NCBI RefSeq assembly: GCF_023091745.1
Contig: NW_026291792.1
Span: forward strand, 980,173-1,044,172
Reading direction: 5' to 3'
DNA from: Budorcas taxicolor
Lineage: Eukaryota; Chordata; Mammalia; Artiodactyla; Bovidae
DNA: 64,000 nucleotides
This document shows, in pieces, positions 21,717-33,628 of this stretch; positions within the stretch are counted from its first letter, which is position 1, and each line of letters begins with the position of its first letter. Both the position numbers and the translations under genes were made by a program. The notes under the pieces were generated by a model. It was not told where the DNA came from and made no database searches. It worked only from the letters and a program-made list of their open reading frames with translations.

Positions 21717-23118
21717 TTGCAGCTGCAAGCGGCTTGGCTCCCTCGACTCTTCCCAAGGAGGCTCGCGTCCCCGCGAACTGTGCACGTGGCTTCCAGGCAG
21801 GGACGCCCCGCGCCCCCTGCAGGTCTTGGCTCAGGGGCTGCTTCCCCTGAGCTGGGGCTGTGGGCGGGAGCCCAGACACACAGGGGCAGCCCCAACCTCC
21901 TGCACACGTCTCTGCAGGGGAGGAGAGCACTCGGGAAATGACGTCTGTCAGGCACCTTCTGGGCGCTCACGGAGTCAGCATCCGGGTGTGTGGGGCTGCA
22001 GACCCCAGCCAGGGGCCCTGGGAGCCTGGTGCTCTCCGTGCTGTGCTTAGTCTGGAAGGCCGAGCAACCGCTGTAAGAGCCCTGCAGTTGCCATTCCCTG
22101 CCCTATGACAGAGCTCTCACTGCTGGAGCCCTTGGCAGTGTGCAACACACCGGCCTCTAAAGCCACTGCAAGGATGCCCAGGGACTAGGTGCAAAGGCAA
22201 GGCAGGAGTGGAGCCGAGGCCAGGAAGGCGCCAGTAGCGTCTCCCAGTCTCGCGCAGCCTGCTCCTTCCTGGTCAGGAAGCCTAGACGCGAGGCAAGTCT
22301 GGGCAAGGCTCGCCCAGGGCAGAGCAGCCCCACGCCAGCAACTCTGCCAGATCTGGCCTCTGAGCAGAGCTGGAGCTCTGCCGTACTGGAGGCGCACTGG
22401 GCTCCGGCCAAGAAGTGATCGCAGCCGCACGCAGCTGGGCTGCCTCCTCTTCCCCCGAGGAGGCTCGCTTCCCGCATGCTGTGCACTAGGCTTCCAGGCG
22501 GGGGCGCCCCGCGCTTCCTGCAGGTCTCGGCTCAGGGGCTGCTTCCCCTGATCTGGGGCTGTTGGCGGGAGCCCAGACACGCAGGGGCAGGACCCAACCA
22601 CCTGCACACGTCTCTGCTGGGGAGGAGAGCCCCAGGGAAATGACGTCTGTCAGGCAAATTCCGGGTGCCCACGGAGTCAGCCTCCGGGTGTGTGGGGCTG
22701 CAGACCACAGCCAGGGGACCTGGGAGCCTTGTGCTCTCGGTGCGGCGCTGAGTCTGGGCGGCCAAGCAACCGCTGGAGGAGCCCTGCACTTGCCCTCCCC
22801 TTCCTCTAATAGAGCCCTCACAGCTGGAGCGCTGGCAGGGTGCAAACCACCGACCCCAAAGCCGTCCCCAAGGACGCCTGGGGCCTGGCTGCAAAGGCAA
22901 GGCAGGAGCGGAGCTGAGGCCAAGAAGGCGCCAGTGGCCTCTCCCATCATCGCACAGTCTGCTCCTTCCTGGGCAGGAAGGCTAGCAGCGAGGCAAGCCT
23001 GGGCGACTCTCGCCCACGGCAGAGCTGCCTCGCGCAAGCCACTTGACTAGATCCGGCCTCTGAGAAGAGCTGGAGCTCTGCGGTACTGGACGCGCACTCG
23101 GCTCCGCCCAAGCAGGGA
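21717..23118 (+). repeat. Dimer D14 (B from 22419)
   Basis: B has CCCCTGATCTGG, a private GGCTGTTGGCGG (about 22560), GGCAGGACCC, GTGCAAACCACC and the linked CCATCATCGC / CACAGTCTGC set. It matches 14008 (offset 7,709) and 26622. Confidence 0.9.
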
Positions 23119-24519
23119 TTGCAGCTGCAAGCGGCTTGGCTCCCTCGACTCTTCCCAAGGAGGCTCGCGTCCCCGCGAACTGTGCACGTGGCTTCCAGGC
23201 AGGGACGCCCCTCGCCTCCTGCAGGTCTTGGCTCAGGGGCTGCTTCCCCTGAGCTGGGGCTGTGGGCGGGAGCCCAGACACGCAGGTGCAGCACCAACCT
23301 CCTGCACACGTCTCTGCAGGGGAGGAGAGCACTCGGGAAATGACGTCTGTCAGGCACCTTCTGGGCGCTCACGGAGTCAGCATCCGGGTGTGTGGGGCTG
23401 CAGACCCCAGCCAGGGGCCCTGGGAGCCTGGTGCTCTCCGTGCTGTGCTCAGTCTGGGCGGCCAAGCAACCGCTGGAGGAGCCCTGCAGTTGCCATTCCC
23501 TGTCCTATGACAGAGCTCTCACTGCTGGAGCCCTTGGCAGTGTGCAACACACCGGCCCCTAAATCCAGTGCAAGACGCCTGGGGACTAGGTGCAAAGGCA
23601 AGGCAGGAGTGGAGCCGAGGCCAGGAAGGCGCCAGTAGCGTCTCCCAGTCTCGCGCAGCCTGCTCCTTCCTGGTCAGGAAGCCTAGACGCGAGGCAAGTC
23701 TGGGCAAGGCTCGCCCAGGGCAGAGCAGCCCCACGCCAGCAACTCTGCCAGATCTGGCCTCTGAGCAGAGCTGGAGCTCTGCCGTACTGGAGGCGCACTG
23801 GGCTCCGGCCAAGAAGTGATCGCAGCCGCACGCAGCTGGGCTGCCTCCTCTTCCCCCGAGGAGGCTCGCTTCCCGCATGCTGTGCACTAGGCTTCCAGGC
23901 GGGGGCGCCCCGCGCTTCCTGCAGGTCTCGGCTCAGGGGCTGCTTCCCCTGAGCTGGGGCTGTGGGCGGGAGCCCAGACACGCAGGGGCAGGCCCCAACC
24001 ACCTGCACACGTCTCTGCTGGGGAGGAGAGCCCCAGGGAAATGACGTCTGTCAGGCAAATTCCGGGTGCCCACGGAGTCAGCCTCCGGGTGTGTGGGGCT
24101 GCAGACCACAGCCAGGGGACCTGGGAGCCTTGTGCTCTCGGTGCGGCGCTGAGTCTGGGCGGCCAAGCAACCGCTGGAGGAGCCCTGCACTTGCCCTCCC
24201 CTTCCTCTAATAGAGCCCTCACAGCTGGAGCGCTGGCTGGGTGCAAGCCACCGACCCCAAAGCCGTCCCCAAGGACGCCTGGGGCCTGGCTGCAAAGGCA
24301 AGGCAGGAGCGGAGCTGAGGCCAGGAAGGCGCCAGTGGCCTCTCCCAGCATCGCACAGCCTGCTCCTTCCTGGGCAGGAAGGCTAGCAGCGAGGCAAGCC
24401 TGGGCGACTCTCGCCCACGGCAGAGCTGCCTCGCGCAAGCCACTTGACTAGATCCGGCCTCTGAGAAGAGCTGGAGCTCTGCGGTACTGGACGCGCACTC
24501 GGCTCCGCCCAAGCAGGGA
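23119..24519 (+). repeat. Dimer D15 (1,401 bp; B from 23820), patch-bearing A subtype
   Basis: A has GACGCCCCTCGCC, CAGGTGCAGCACC, a B-like patch at about 23457-23480 (GGGCGGCCAAGC to GCTGGAGGAG) and the 1 bp shorter CCAGTGCAAGACGCC segment. The same A subtype recurs at 30827, 32228, 36432, 42037, 46241, 50445 and 54649. Confidence 0.9.
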
Positions 24520-25219
24520 TTGCAGCTGCAAGCGGCTTGGCTCCCTCGACTCTTCCCAAGGAGGCTCGCGTCCCCGCGAACTGTGCACGTGGCTTCCAGG
24601 CAGGGACGCCCCGCGCCTCCTGCAGGTCTTGGCTCAGGGGCTGCTTCCCCTGAGCTGGGGCTGTGGGCGGGAGCCCAGACACACAGGGGCAGCCCCAACC
24701 TCCTGCACACGTCTCTGCAGGGGAGGAGAGCACTCGGGAAATGACGTCTGTCAGGCACCTTCTGGGCGCTCACGGAGTCAGCATCCGGGTGTGTGGGGCT
24801 GCAGACCCCAGCCAGGGGCCCTGGGAGCCTTGTGCTCTCGGTGCTGTGCTTAGTCTGGGCGGCCAAGCAACCGCCGGAGGAGCCCTGCACTTGCCCTCCC
24901 CTTCCTCTAATAGAGCCCTCACAGCTGGAGCGCTGGCTGGGTGCAAGCCACCGACCCCAAAGCCGTCCCCAAGGACGCCTGGGGCCTGGCTGCAAAGGCA
25001 AGGCAGGAGCGGAGCTGAGGCCAGGAAGGCGCCAGGGGCCTCTCCCAGCATCGCACAGCCTGCTCCTTCCTGGGCAGGAAGGCTAGCAGCGAGGCAAGCC
25101 TGGGCGACTCTCGCCCACGGCAGAGCTGCCTCGCGCAAGCCACTTGACTAGATCCGGCCTCTGAGAAGAGCTGGAGCTCTGCGGTACTGGACGCGCACTC
25201 GGCTCCGCCCAAGCAGGGA
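24520..25219 (+). repeat. Hybrid monomer H6 (700 bp), copy of H5
   Basis: Indistinguishable from H5 by eye, 6,307 bp downstream of it. Same three-switch junction. Confidence 0.92.
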
Positions 25220-26621
25220 TTGCAGCTGCAAGCGGCTTGGCTCCCTCGACTCTTCCCAAGGAGGCTCGCGTCCCCGCGAACTGTGCACGTGGCTTCCAGG
25301 CAGGGACGCCCCGCGCCTCCTGCAGGTCTTGGCTCAGGGGCTGCTTCCCCTGAGCTGGGGCTGTGGGCGGGAGCCCAGACACACAGGGGCAGCCCCAACC
25401 TCCTGCACACGTCTCTGCAGGGGAGGAGAGCACTCGGGAAATGACGTCTGTCAGGCACCTTCTGGGCGCTCACGGAGTCAGCATCCGGGTGTGTGGGGCT
25501 GCAGACCCCAGCCAGGGGCCCTGGGAGCCTGGTGCTCTCCGTGCTGTGCTTTGTCTGGCAGGCCGAGCAACTGCTGTAAGAGCCCTGCAGTTGCCATTCC
25601 CTGCCCTATGACAGAGCTCTCACTGCTGGAGCCCTTGGCAGTGTGCAACACACCAGCCTCTAAAGCCACTGCAAGGATGCCCAGGGACTAGGTGCAAAGG
25701 CAAGGCAGGAGTGGAGCCGAGGCCAGGAAGGCGCCAGTAGCGTCTCCCAGTCTCGCGCAGCCTGCTCCTTCCTGGTCAGGAAGCCTAGACGCGAGGCAAA
25801 TCTGGGCAAGGCTCGCCCAGGGCAGAGCAGCCCCACGCCAGCAACTCTGCCAGATCTGGCCTCTGAGCAGAGCTGGAGCTCTGCCGTCCTGGAGGCGCAC
25901 TGGGCTCCGGCCAAGAAGTGATCGCAGCCGCACGCAGCTGGGCTGCCTCCTCTTCCCCCGAGGAGGCTCGCTTCCCGCATGCTGTGCACTAGGCTTCCAG
26001 GCGGGGGCGCCCCGCGCTTCCTGCAGGTCTCGGCTCAGGGGCTGCTTCCCCTGAGCTGGGGCTGTGGGCGGGAGCCCAGACACGCAGGGGCAGGCCCCAA
26101 CCACCTGCACACGTCTCTGCTGGGGAGGAGAGCCCCAGGGAAATGACGTCTGTCAGGCAAATTCCGGGTGCCCACGGAGTCAGCCTCCGGGTGTGTGGGG
26201 CTGCAGACCACAGCCAGGGGACCTGGGAGCCTTGTGCTCTCGGTGCGGCGCTGAGTCTGGGCGGCCAAGCAACCGCTGGAGGAGCCCTGCACTTGCCCTC
26301 CCCTTCCTCTAATAGAGCCCTCACAGCTGGAGCGCTGGCTGGGCGCAAGCCACCGACCCCAAAGCCGTCCCCAAGGACGCCTGGGGCCTGGCTGCAAAGG
26401 CAAGGCAGGAGCGGAGCTGAGGCCAGGAAGGCGCCAGTGGCCTCTCCCAGCATCGCACAGCCTGCTCCTTCCTGGGCAGGAAGGCTAGCAGCGAGGCAAG
26501 CCTGGGCGACTCTCGCCCACGGCAGAGCTGCCTCGCGCAAGCAACTTGACTAGATCCGGCCTCTGAGAAGAGCTGGAGCTCTGCGGTACTGGACGCGCAC
26601 TCGGCTCCGCCCAAGCAGGGA
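25220..26621 (+). repeat. Dimer D16 (B from 25922), relative of D12
   Basis: Shares GTGCTTTGTCTGG and GCAACTGCTG with D12, but has GCCGTCCTGG in A and GCAACTTG and TGGAGCTCTG at the B end, so only the 5' two thirds follow D12. Confidence 0.88.
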
Positions 26622-28023
26622 TTGCAGCTGCAAGCGGCTTGGCTCCCTCGACTCTTCCCAAGGAGGCTCGCGTCCCCGCGAACTGTGCACGTGGCTTCCA
26701 GGCAGGGACGCCCCGCGCCCCCTGCAGGTCTTGGCTCAGGGGCTGCTTCCCCTGAGCTGGGGCTGTGGGCGGGAGCCCAGACACACAGGGGCAGCCCCAA
26801 CCTCCTGCACACGTCTCTGCAGGGGAGGAGAGCACTCGGGAAATGACGTCTGTCAGGCACCTTCTGGGCGCTCACGGAGTCAGCATCCGGGTGTGTGGGG
26901 CTGCAGACCCCAGCCAGGGGCCCTGGGAGCCTGGTGCTCTCCGTGCTGTGCTTAGTCTGGAAGGCCGAGCAACCGCTGTAAGAGCCCTGCAGTTGCCATT
27001 CCCTGCCCTATGACAGAGCTCTCACTGCTGGAGCCCTTGGCAGTGTGCAACACACCGGCCTCTAAAGCCACTGCAAGGATGCCCAGGGACTAGGTGCAAA
27101 GGCAAGGCAGGAGTGGAGCCGAGGCCAGGAAGGCGCCAGTAGCGTCTCCCAGTCTCGCGCAGCCTGCTCCTTCCTGGTCAGGAAGCCTAGACGCGAGGCA
27201 AGTCTGGGCAAGGCTCGCCCAGGGCAGAGCAGCCCCACGCCAGCAACTCTGCCAGATCTGGCCTCTGAGCAGAGCTGGAGCTCTGCCGTACTGGAGGCGC
27301 ACTGGGCTCCGGCCAAGAAGTGATCGCAGCCGCACGCAGCTGGGCTGCCTCCTCTTCCCCCGAGGAGGCTCGCTTCCCGCATGCTGTGCACTAGGCTTCC
27401 AGGCGGGGGCGCCCCGCGCTTCCTGCAGGTCTCGGCTCAGGGGCTGCTTCCCCTGATCTGGGGCTGTGGGCGGGAGCCCAGACACGCAGGGGCAGGCCCC
27501 AACCACCTGCACACGTCTCTGCTGGGGAGGAGAGCCCCAGGGAAATGACGTCTGTCAGGCAAATTCCGGGTGCCCACGGAGTCAGCCTCCGGGTGTGTGG
27601 GGCTGCAGACCACAGCCAGGGGACCTGGGAGCCTTGTGCTCTCGGTGCGGCGCTGAGTCTGGGCGGCCAAGCAACCGCTGGAGGAGCCCTGCACTTGCCC
27701 TCCCCTTCCTCTAATAGAGCCCTCACAGCTGGAGCGCTGGCAGGGTGCAAACCACCGACCCCAAAGCCGTCCCCAAGGACGCCTGGGGCCTGGCTGCAAA
27801 GGCAAGGCAGGAGCGGAGCTGAGGCCAAGAAGGCGCCAGTGGCCTCTCCCATCATCGCACAGTCTGCTCCTTCCTGGGCAGGAAGGCTAGCAGCGAGGCA
27901 AGCCTGGGCGACTCTCGCCCACGGCAGAGCTGCCTCGCGCAAGCCACTTGACTAGATCCGGCCTCTGAGAAGAGCTGGAACTCTGCGGTACTGGACGCGC
28001 ACTCGGCTCCGCCCAAGCAGGGA
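26622..28023 (+). repeat. Dimer D17 (B from 27324), relative of D14
   Basis: Has CCCCTGATCTGG, GTGCAAACCACC and the CCATCATCGC set, but GGCAGGCCCC in place of GGCAGGACCC, and TGGAACTCTG as in D9. Confidence 0.88.
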
Positions 28024-29425
28024 TTGCAGCTGCAAGCGGCTTGGCTCCCTCGACTCTTCCCAAGGAGGCTCGCGTCCCCGCGAACTGTGCACGTGGCTTC
28101 CAGGCAGGGACGCCCCGCGCCCCCTGCAGGTCTTGGCTCAGGGGCTGCTTCCCCTGAGCTGGGGCTGTGGGCGGGAGCCCAGACACACAGGGGCAGCCCC
28201 AACCTCCTGCACACGTCTCTGCAGGGGAGGAGAGCACTCGGGAAATGACGTCTGTCAGGCACCTTCTGGGCGCTCACGGAGTCAGCATCCGGGTGTGTGG
28301 GGCTGCAGACCCCAGCCAGGGGCCCTGGGAGCCTGGTGCTCTCCGTGCTGTGCTTAGTCTGGCAGGCCGAGCAACCGCTGTAAGAGCCCTGCAGTTGCCA
28401 TTCCCTGCCCTATGACAGAGCTCTCACTGCTGGAGCCCTTGGCAGTGTGCAACACACCTGCCTCTAAAGCCACTGCAAGGATGCCCGGGGACTAGGTGCA
28501 AAGGCAAGGCAGGAGTGGAGCCGAGGCCAGGAAGGCGCCAGTAGCGTCTCCCAGTCTCGCGCAGCCTTCTCCTTCCTGGTCAGGAAGCCTAGACGCGAGG
28601 CAAGTCTGGGCAAGGCTCGCCCAGGGCAGAGCAGCCCCACGCCAGCAACTCTGCCAGATCTGGCCTCTGAGCAGAGCTGGAGCTCTGCCGTCCTGGAGGC
28701 GCACTGGGCTCCGGCCAAGAAGTGATCGCAGCCGCACGCAGCTGGGCTGCCTCCTCTTCCCCCGAGGAGGCTCGCTTCCCGCATGCTGTGCACTAGGCTT
28801 CCAGGCGGGGGCGCCCCGCGCTTCCTGCAGGTCTCGGCTCAGGGGCTGCTTCCCCTGAGCTGGGGCTGTGGGCGGGAGCCCAGACACGCAGGGGCAGGCC
28901 CCAACCACCTGCACACGTCTCTGCTGGGGAGGAGAGCCCCAGGGAAATGACGTCTGTCAGGCAAATTCCGGGTGCCCACGGAGTCAGCCTCCGGGTGTGT
29001 GGGGCTGCAGACCACAGCCAGGGGACCTGGGAGCCTTGTGCTCTCGGTGCGGCGCTGAGTCTGGGCGGCCAAGCAACCGCTGGAGGAGCCCTGCACTTGC
29101 CCTCCCCTTCCTCTAATAGAGCCCTCACAGCTGGAGCGCTGGCTGGGTGCAAGCCACCGACCCCAAAGCCGTCCCCAAGGACGCCTGGGGCCTGGCTGCA
29201 AAGGCAAGGCAGGAGCGGAGCTGAGGCCAGGAAGGCGCCAGTGGCCTCTCCCAGCATCGCACAGCCTGCTCCTTCCTGGGCAGGAAGGCTAGCAGCGAGG
29301 CAAGCCTGGGCGACTCTCGCCCACGGCAGAGCTGCCTCCCGCAAGCCACTTGACTAGATCCGGCCTCTGAGAAGAGCTGGAGCTCTGCGGTACTGGACGC
29401 GCACTCGGCTCCGCCCAAGCAGGGA
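28024..29425 (+). repeat. Dimer D18 (B from 28726), relative of D13
   Basis: Has CACCTGCCTC, ATGCCCGGGG and GCAGCCTTCTCC. The B end has a private CTGCCTCCCGC (about 29338) and GCCACTTG. Confidence 0.88.
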
Positions 29426-30826
29426 TTGCAGCTGCAAGCGGCTTGGCTCCCTCGACTCTTCCCAAGGAGGCTCGCGTCCCCGCGAACTGTGCACGTGGCT
29501 TCCAGGCAGGGACGCCCCGCGCCTCCTGCAGGTCTTGGCTCAGGGGCTGCTTCCCCTGAGCTGGGGCTGTGGGCGGGAGCCCAGACACGCAGGGGCAGCC
29601 CCAACCTCCTGCACACGTCTCTGCAGGGCAGGAGAGCACTCGGGAAATGACGACGGTCAGGCACCTTCTGCGCGCTCACGGAGTCAGCATCCGGGTGTGT
29701 GGGGCTGCAGACCCCAGCCAGGGGCGCTGGGAGCCTGGTGCTCTCCGTGCTGTGCTTAGTCTGGAAGGCCGAGCAACCGCTGTAAGATCCCTGCAGTTGC
29801 CATTCCCTGTCCTATGACAGAGCTCTCACTGCTGGAGCCCTTGGCAGTGTGCAACACACCGGCCTCTAAAGCCACTGCAAGGATGCCTGGGGACTAGGTG
29901 CAAAGGCAAGGCAGGAGTGGAGCCGAGGCCAGGAAGGCGCCAGTAGCGTCTCCCAGTCTCGCGCAGCCTTCTCCTTCCTGGTCAGGAAGCCTAGACGCGA
30001 GGCAAGTCTGGCAAGGCTCACCCAGGGCAGAGCAGCCCCACGCCAGCAACTCTGCCAGATCTGGCCTCTGAGCAGAGCTGGAGCTCTGCCGTCCTGGAGG
30101 CGCACTGGGCTCCGGCCAAGAAGTGATCGCAGCCGCAAGCAGCTGGGCTGCCTCCTCTTCCCCCGAGGAGGCTCGCTTCCCGCATGCTGTGCACTAGGCT
30201 TCCAGCCGGGGGCGCCCCGCACTTCCTGCAGGTCTCGGCTCAGGGGCTGCTTCCCCTGAGCTGGGGCTGTGGGCGGGAGCCCAGACACGCAGGGGCAGGC
30301 CCCAACCACCTGCACACGTCTCTGCTGGGGAGGAGAGCCCCAGGGAAATGACGTCTGTCAGGCAAATTCCGGGTACCTACGGAGTCAGCCTCCGGGTGTG
30401 TGGGGCTGCAGACCACAGCCAGGGGACCTGGGAGCCTTCTGCTCTCGGTGCGGCGCTGAGTCTGGGCGGCCAAGCAACCGCCGGAGGAGCCCTGCACTTG
30501 CCCTCCCCTTCCTCTAATAGAGCCCTCACAGCTGGAGCGCTGGCTGGGTGCAAGCCACCGACCCCAAAGCCGTCCCCAAGGACGCCTGGGGCCTGGCTGC
30601 AAAGGCAAGGCAGGAGCGGAGCTGAGGCCAGGAAGGCGCCAGTGGCCTCTCCCAGCATCGCACAGCCTGCTCCTTCCTGGGCAGGAAGGCTAGCAGCGAG
30701 GCAAGCCTGGGCGACTCTCGCCCACGGCAGAGCTGCCTCGCGCAAGCCACTTGACTAGATCCGGCCTCTGAGAAGAGCTGGAGCTCTGCGGTACTGGACG
30801 CGCACTCGGCTCCGCCCAAGCAGGGA
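29426..30826 (+). repeat. Dimer D19 (1,401 bp; B from 30127), rare haplotype
   Basis: A has TTCTGCGCGC, TAAGATCCCTGC and a 1 bp deletion giving AGTCTGGCAAGGCTCACCC (about 30005). B has CCGCAAGCAGC, CCAGCCGGGGG, CCGCACTTCC, GGGTACCTACGG, GAGCCTTCTGC and AACCGCCGG. The last four recur only at 60255. Confidence 0.9.
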
Positions 30827-32227
30827 TTGCAGCTGCAAGCGGCTTGGCTCCCTCGACTCTTCCCAAGGAGGCTCGCGTCCCCGCGAACTGTGCACGTGGC
30901 TTCCAGGCAGGGACGCCCCTCGCCTCCTGCAGGTCTTGGCTCAGGGGCTGCTTCCCCTGAGCTGGGGCTGTGGGCGGGAGCCCAGACACGCAGGTGCAGC
31001 CCCAACCTCCTGCACACGTCTCTGCAGGGGAGGAGAGCACTCGGGAAATGACGTCTGTCAGGCACCTTCTGGGCGCTCACGGAGTCAGCATCCGGGTGTG
31101 TGGGGCTGCAGACCCCAGCCAGGGGCCCTGGGAGCCTGGTGCTCTCCGTGCTGTGCTCAGTCTGGGCGGCCAAGCAACCGCTGGAGGAGCCCTGCAGTTG
31201 CCATTCCCTGTCCTATGACAGAGCTCTCACTGCTGGAGCCCTTGGCAGTGTGCAACACACCGGCCCCTAAATCCAGTGCAAGACGCCTGGGGACTAGGTG
31301 CAAAGGCAAGGCAGGAGTGGAGCCGAGGCCAGGAAGGCGCCAGTAGCGTCTCCCAGTCTCGCGCAGCCTGCTCCTTCCTGGTCAGGAAGCCTAGACGCGA
31401 GGCAAGTCTGGGCAAGGCTCGCCCAGGGCAGAGCAGCCCCACGCCAGCAACTCTGCCAGATCTGGCCTCTGAGCAGAGCTGGAGCTCTGCCGTCCTGGAG
31501 GCGCACTGGGCTCCGGCCAAGAAGTGATCGCAGCCGCACGCAGCTGGGCTGCCTCCTCTTCCCCCGAGGAGGCTCGCTTCCCGCATGCTGTGCACTAGGC
31601 TTCCAGGCGGGGGCGCCCCGCGCTTCCTGCAGGTCTCGGCTCAGGGGCTGCTTCCCCTGAGCTGGGGCTGTGGGCGGGAGCCCAGACACGCAGGGGCAGG
31701 CCCCAACCACCTGCACACGTCTCTGCTGGGGAGGAGAGCCCCAGGGAAATGACGTCTGTCAGGCAAATTCCGGGTGCCCACGGAGTCAGCCTCCGGGTGT
31801 GTGGGGCTGCAGACCACAGCCAGGGGACCTGGGAGCCTTGTGCTCTCGGTGCGGCGCTGAGTCTGGGCGGCCAAGCAACCGCTGGAGGAGCCCTGCACTT
31901 GCCCTCCCCTTCCTCTAATAGAGCCCTCACAGCTGGAGCGCTGGCTGGGTGCAAGCCACCGACCCCAAAGCCGTCCCCAAGGACGCCTGGGGCCTGGCTG
32001 CAAAGGCAAGGCAGGAGCGGAGCTGAGGCCAGGAAGGCGCCAGTGGCCTCTCCCAGCATCGCACAGCCTGCTCCTTCCTGGGCAGGAAGGCTAGCAGCGA
32101 GGCAAGCCTGGGCGACTCTCGCCCACGGCAGAGCTGCCTCGCGCAAGCCACTTGACTAGATCCGGCCTCTGAGAAGAGCTGGAGCTCTGCGGTACTGGAC
32201 GCGCACTCGGCTCCGCCCAAGCAGGGA
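30827..32227 (+). repeat. Dimer D20 (1,401 bp; B from 31528), patch-bearing A subtype
   Basis: Like D15 but with CAGGTGCAGCCCC, an intermediate form between the common A and the CAGGTGCAGCACC subtype. B is common type. Confidence 0.9.
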
Positions 32228-33628
32228 TTGCAGCTGCAAGCGGCTTGGCTCCCTCGACTCTTCCCAAGGAGGCTCGCGTCCCCGCGAACTGTGCACGTGG
32301 CTTCCAGGCAGGGACGCCCCTCGCCTCCTGCAGGTCTTGGCTCAGGGGCTGCTTCCCCTGAGCTGGGGCTGTGGGCGGGAGCCCAGACACGCAGGTGCAG
32401 CACCAACCTCCTGCACACGTCTCTGCAGGGGAGGAGAGCACTCGGGAAATGACGTCTGTCAGGCACCTTCTGGGCGCTCACGGAGTCAGCATCCGGGTGT
32501 GTGGGGCTGCAGACCCCAGCCAGGGGCCCTGGGAGCCTGGTGCTCTCCGTGCTGTGCTCAGTCTGGGCGGCCAAGCAACCGCTGGAGGAGCCCTGCAGTT
32601 GCCATTCCCTGTCCTATGACAGAGCTCTCACTGCTGGAGCCCTTGGCAGTGTGCAACACACCGGCCCCTAAATCCAGTGCAAGACGCCTGGGGACTAGGT
32701 GCAAAGGCAAGGCAGGAGTGGAGCCGAGGCCAGGAAGGCGCCAGTAGCGTCTCCCAGTCTCGCGCAGCCTGCTCCTTCCTGGTCAGGAAGCCTAGACGCG
32801 AGGCAAGTCTGGGCAAGGCTCGCCCAGGGCAGAGCAGCCCCACGCCAGCAACTCTGCCAGATCTGGCCTCTGAGCAGAGCTGGAGCTCTGCCGTCCTGGA
32901 GGCGCACTGGGCTCCGGCCAAGAAGTGATCGCAGCCGCACGCAGCTGGGCTGCCTCCTCTTCCCCCGAGGAGGCTCGCTTCCCGCATGCTGTGCACTAGG
33001 CTTCCAGGCGGGGGCGCCCCGCGCTTCCTGCAGGTCTCGGCTCAGGGGCTGCTTCCCCTGAGCTGGGGCTGTGGGCGGGAGCCCAGACACGCAGGGGCAG
33101 GCCCCAACCACCTGCACACGTCTCTGCTGGGGAGGAGAGCCCCAGGGAAATGACGTCTGTCAGGCAAATTCCGGGTGCCCACGGAGTCAGCCTCCGGGTG
33201 TGTGGGGCTGCAGACCACAGCCAGGGGACCTGGGAGCCTTGTGCTCTCGGTGCGGCGCTGAGTCTGGGCGGCCAAGCAACCGCTGGAGGAGCCCTGCACT
33301 TGCCCTCCCCTTCCTCTAATAGAGCCCTCACAGCTGGAGCGCTGGCTGGGTGCAAGCCACCGACCCCAAAGCCGTCCCCAAGGACGCCTGGGGCCTGGCT
33401 GCAAAGGCAAGGCAGGAGCGGAGCTGAGGCCAGGAAGGCGCCAGTGGCCTCTCCCAGCATCGCACAGCCTGCTCCTTCCTGGGCAGGAAGGCTAGCAGCG
33501 AGGCAAGCCTGGGCGACTCTCGCCCACGGCAGAGCTGCCTCGCGCAAGCCACTTGACTAGATCCGGCCTCTGAGAAGAGCTGGAGCTCTGCGGTACTGGA
33601 CGCGCACTCGGCTCCGCCCAAGCAGGGA
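32228..33628 (+). repeat. Dimer D21, HOR-II dimer 1 (1,401 bp; B from 32929)
   Basis: Full patch-bearing A subtype (CCCCTCGCC, CAGGTGCAGCACC, B-like patch, CCAGTGCAAGACGCC) with GCCGTCCTGG, and a common B. Confidence 0.9.

Larger units (their letters stand above)
14008..32227. repeat. Scrambled HOR zone (13 dimers... mixed registers, 2 hybrids)
   Basis: No single period holds here. The dimer at 14008 matches 21717 (offset 7,709), with further matching in part of the next dimer. The hybrid plus dimer at 18213-about 20000 match 24520-about 26300 (offset 6,307). The dimer at 20315 matches 28024 (7,709), and 21717 matches 26622 (4,905). The offset change from 7,709 to 6,307 equals one 1,402 bp dimer, lost from or gained by one copy. 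This reads as repeated unequal exchange in dimer register. Confidence 0.8.
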
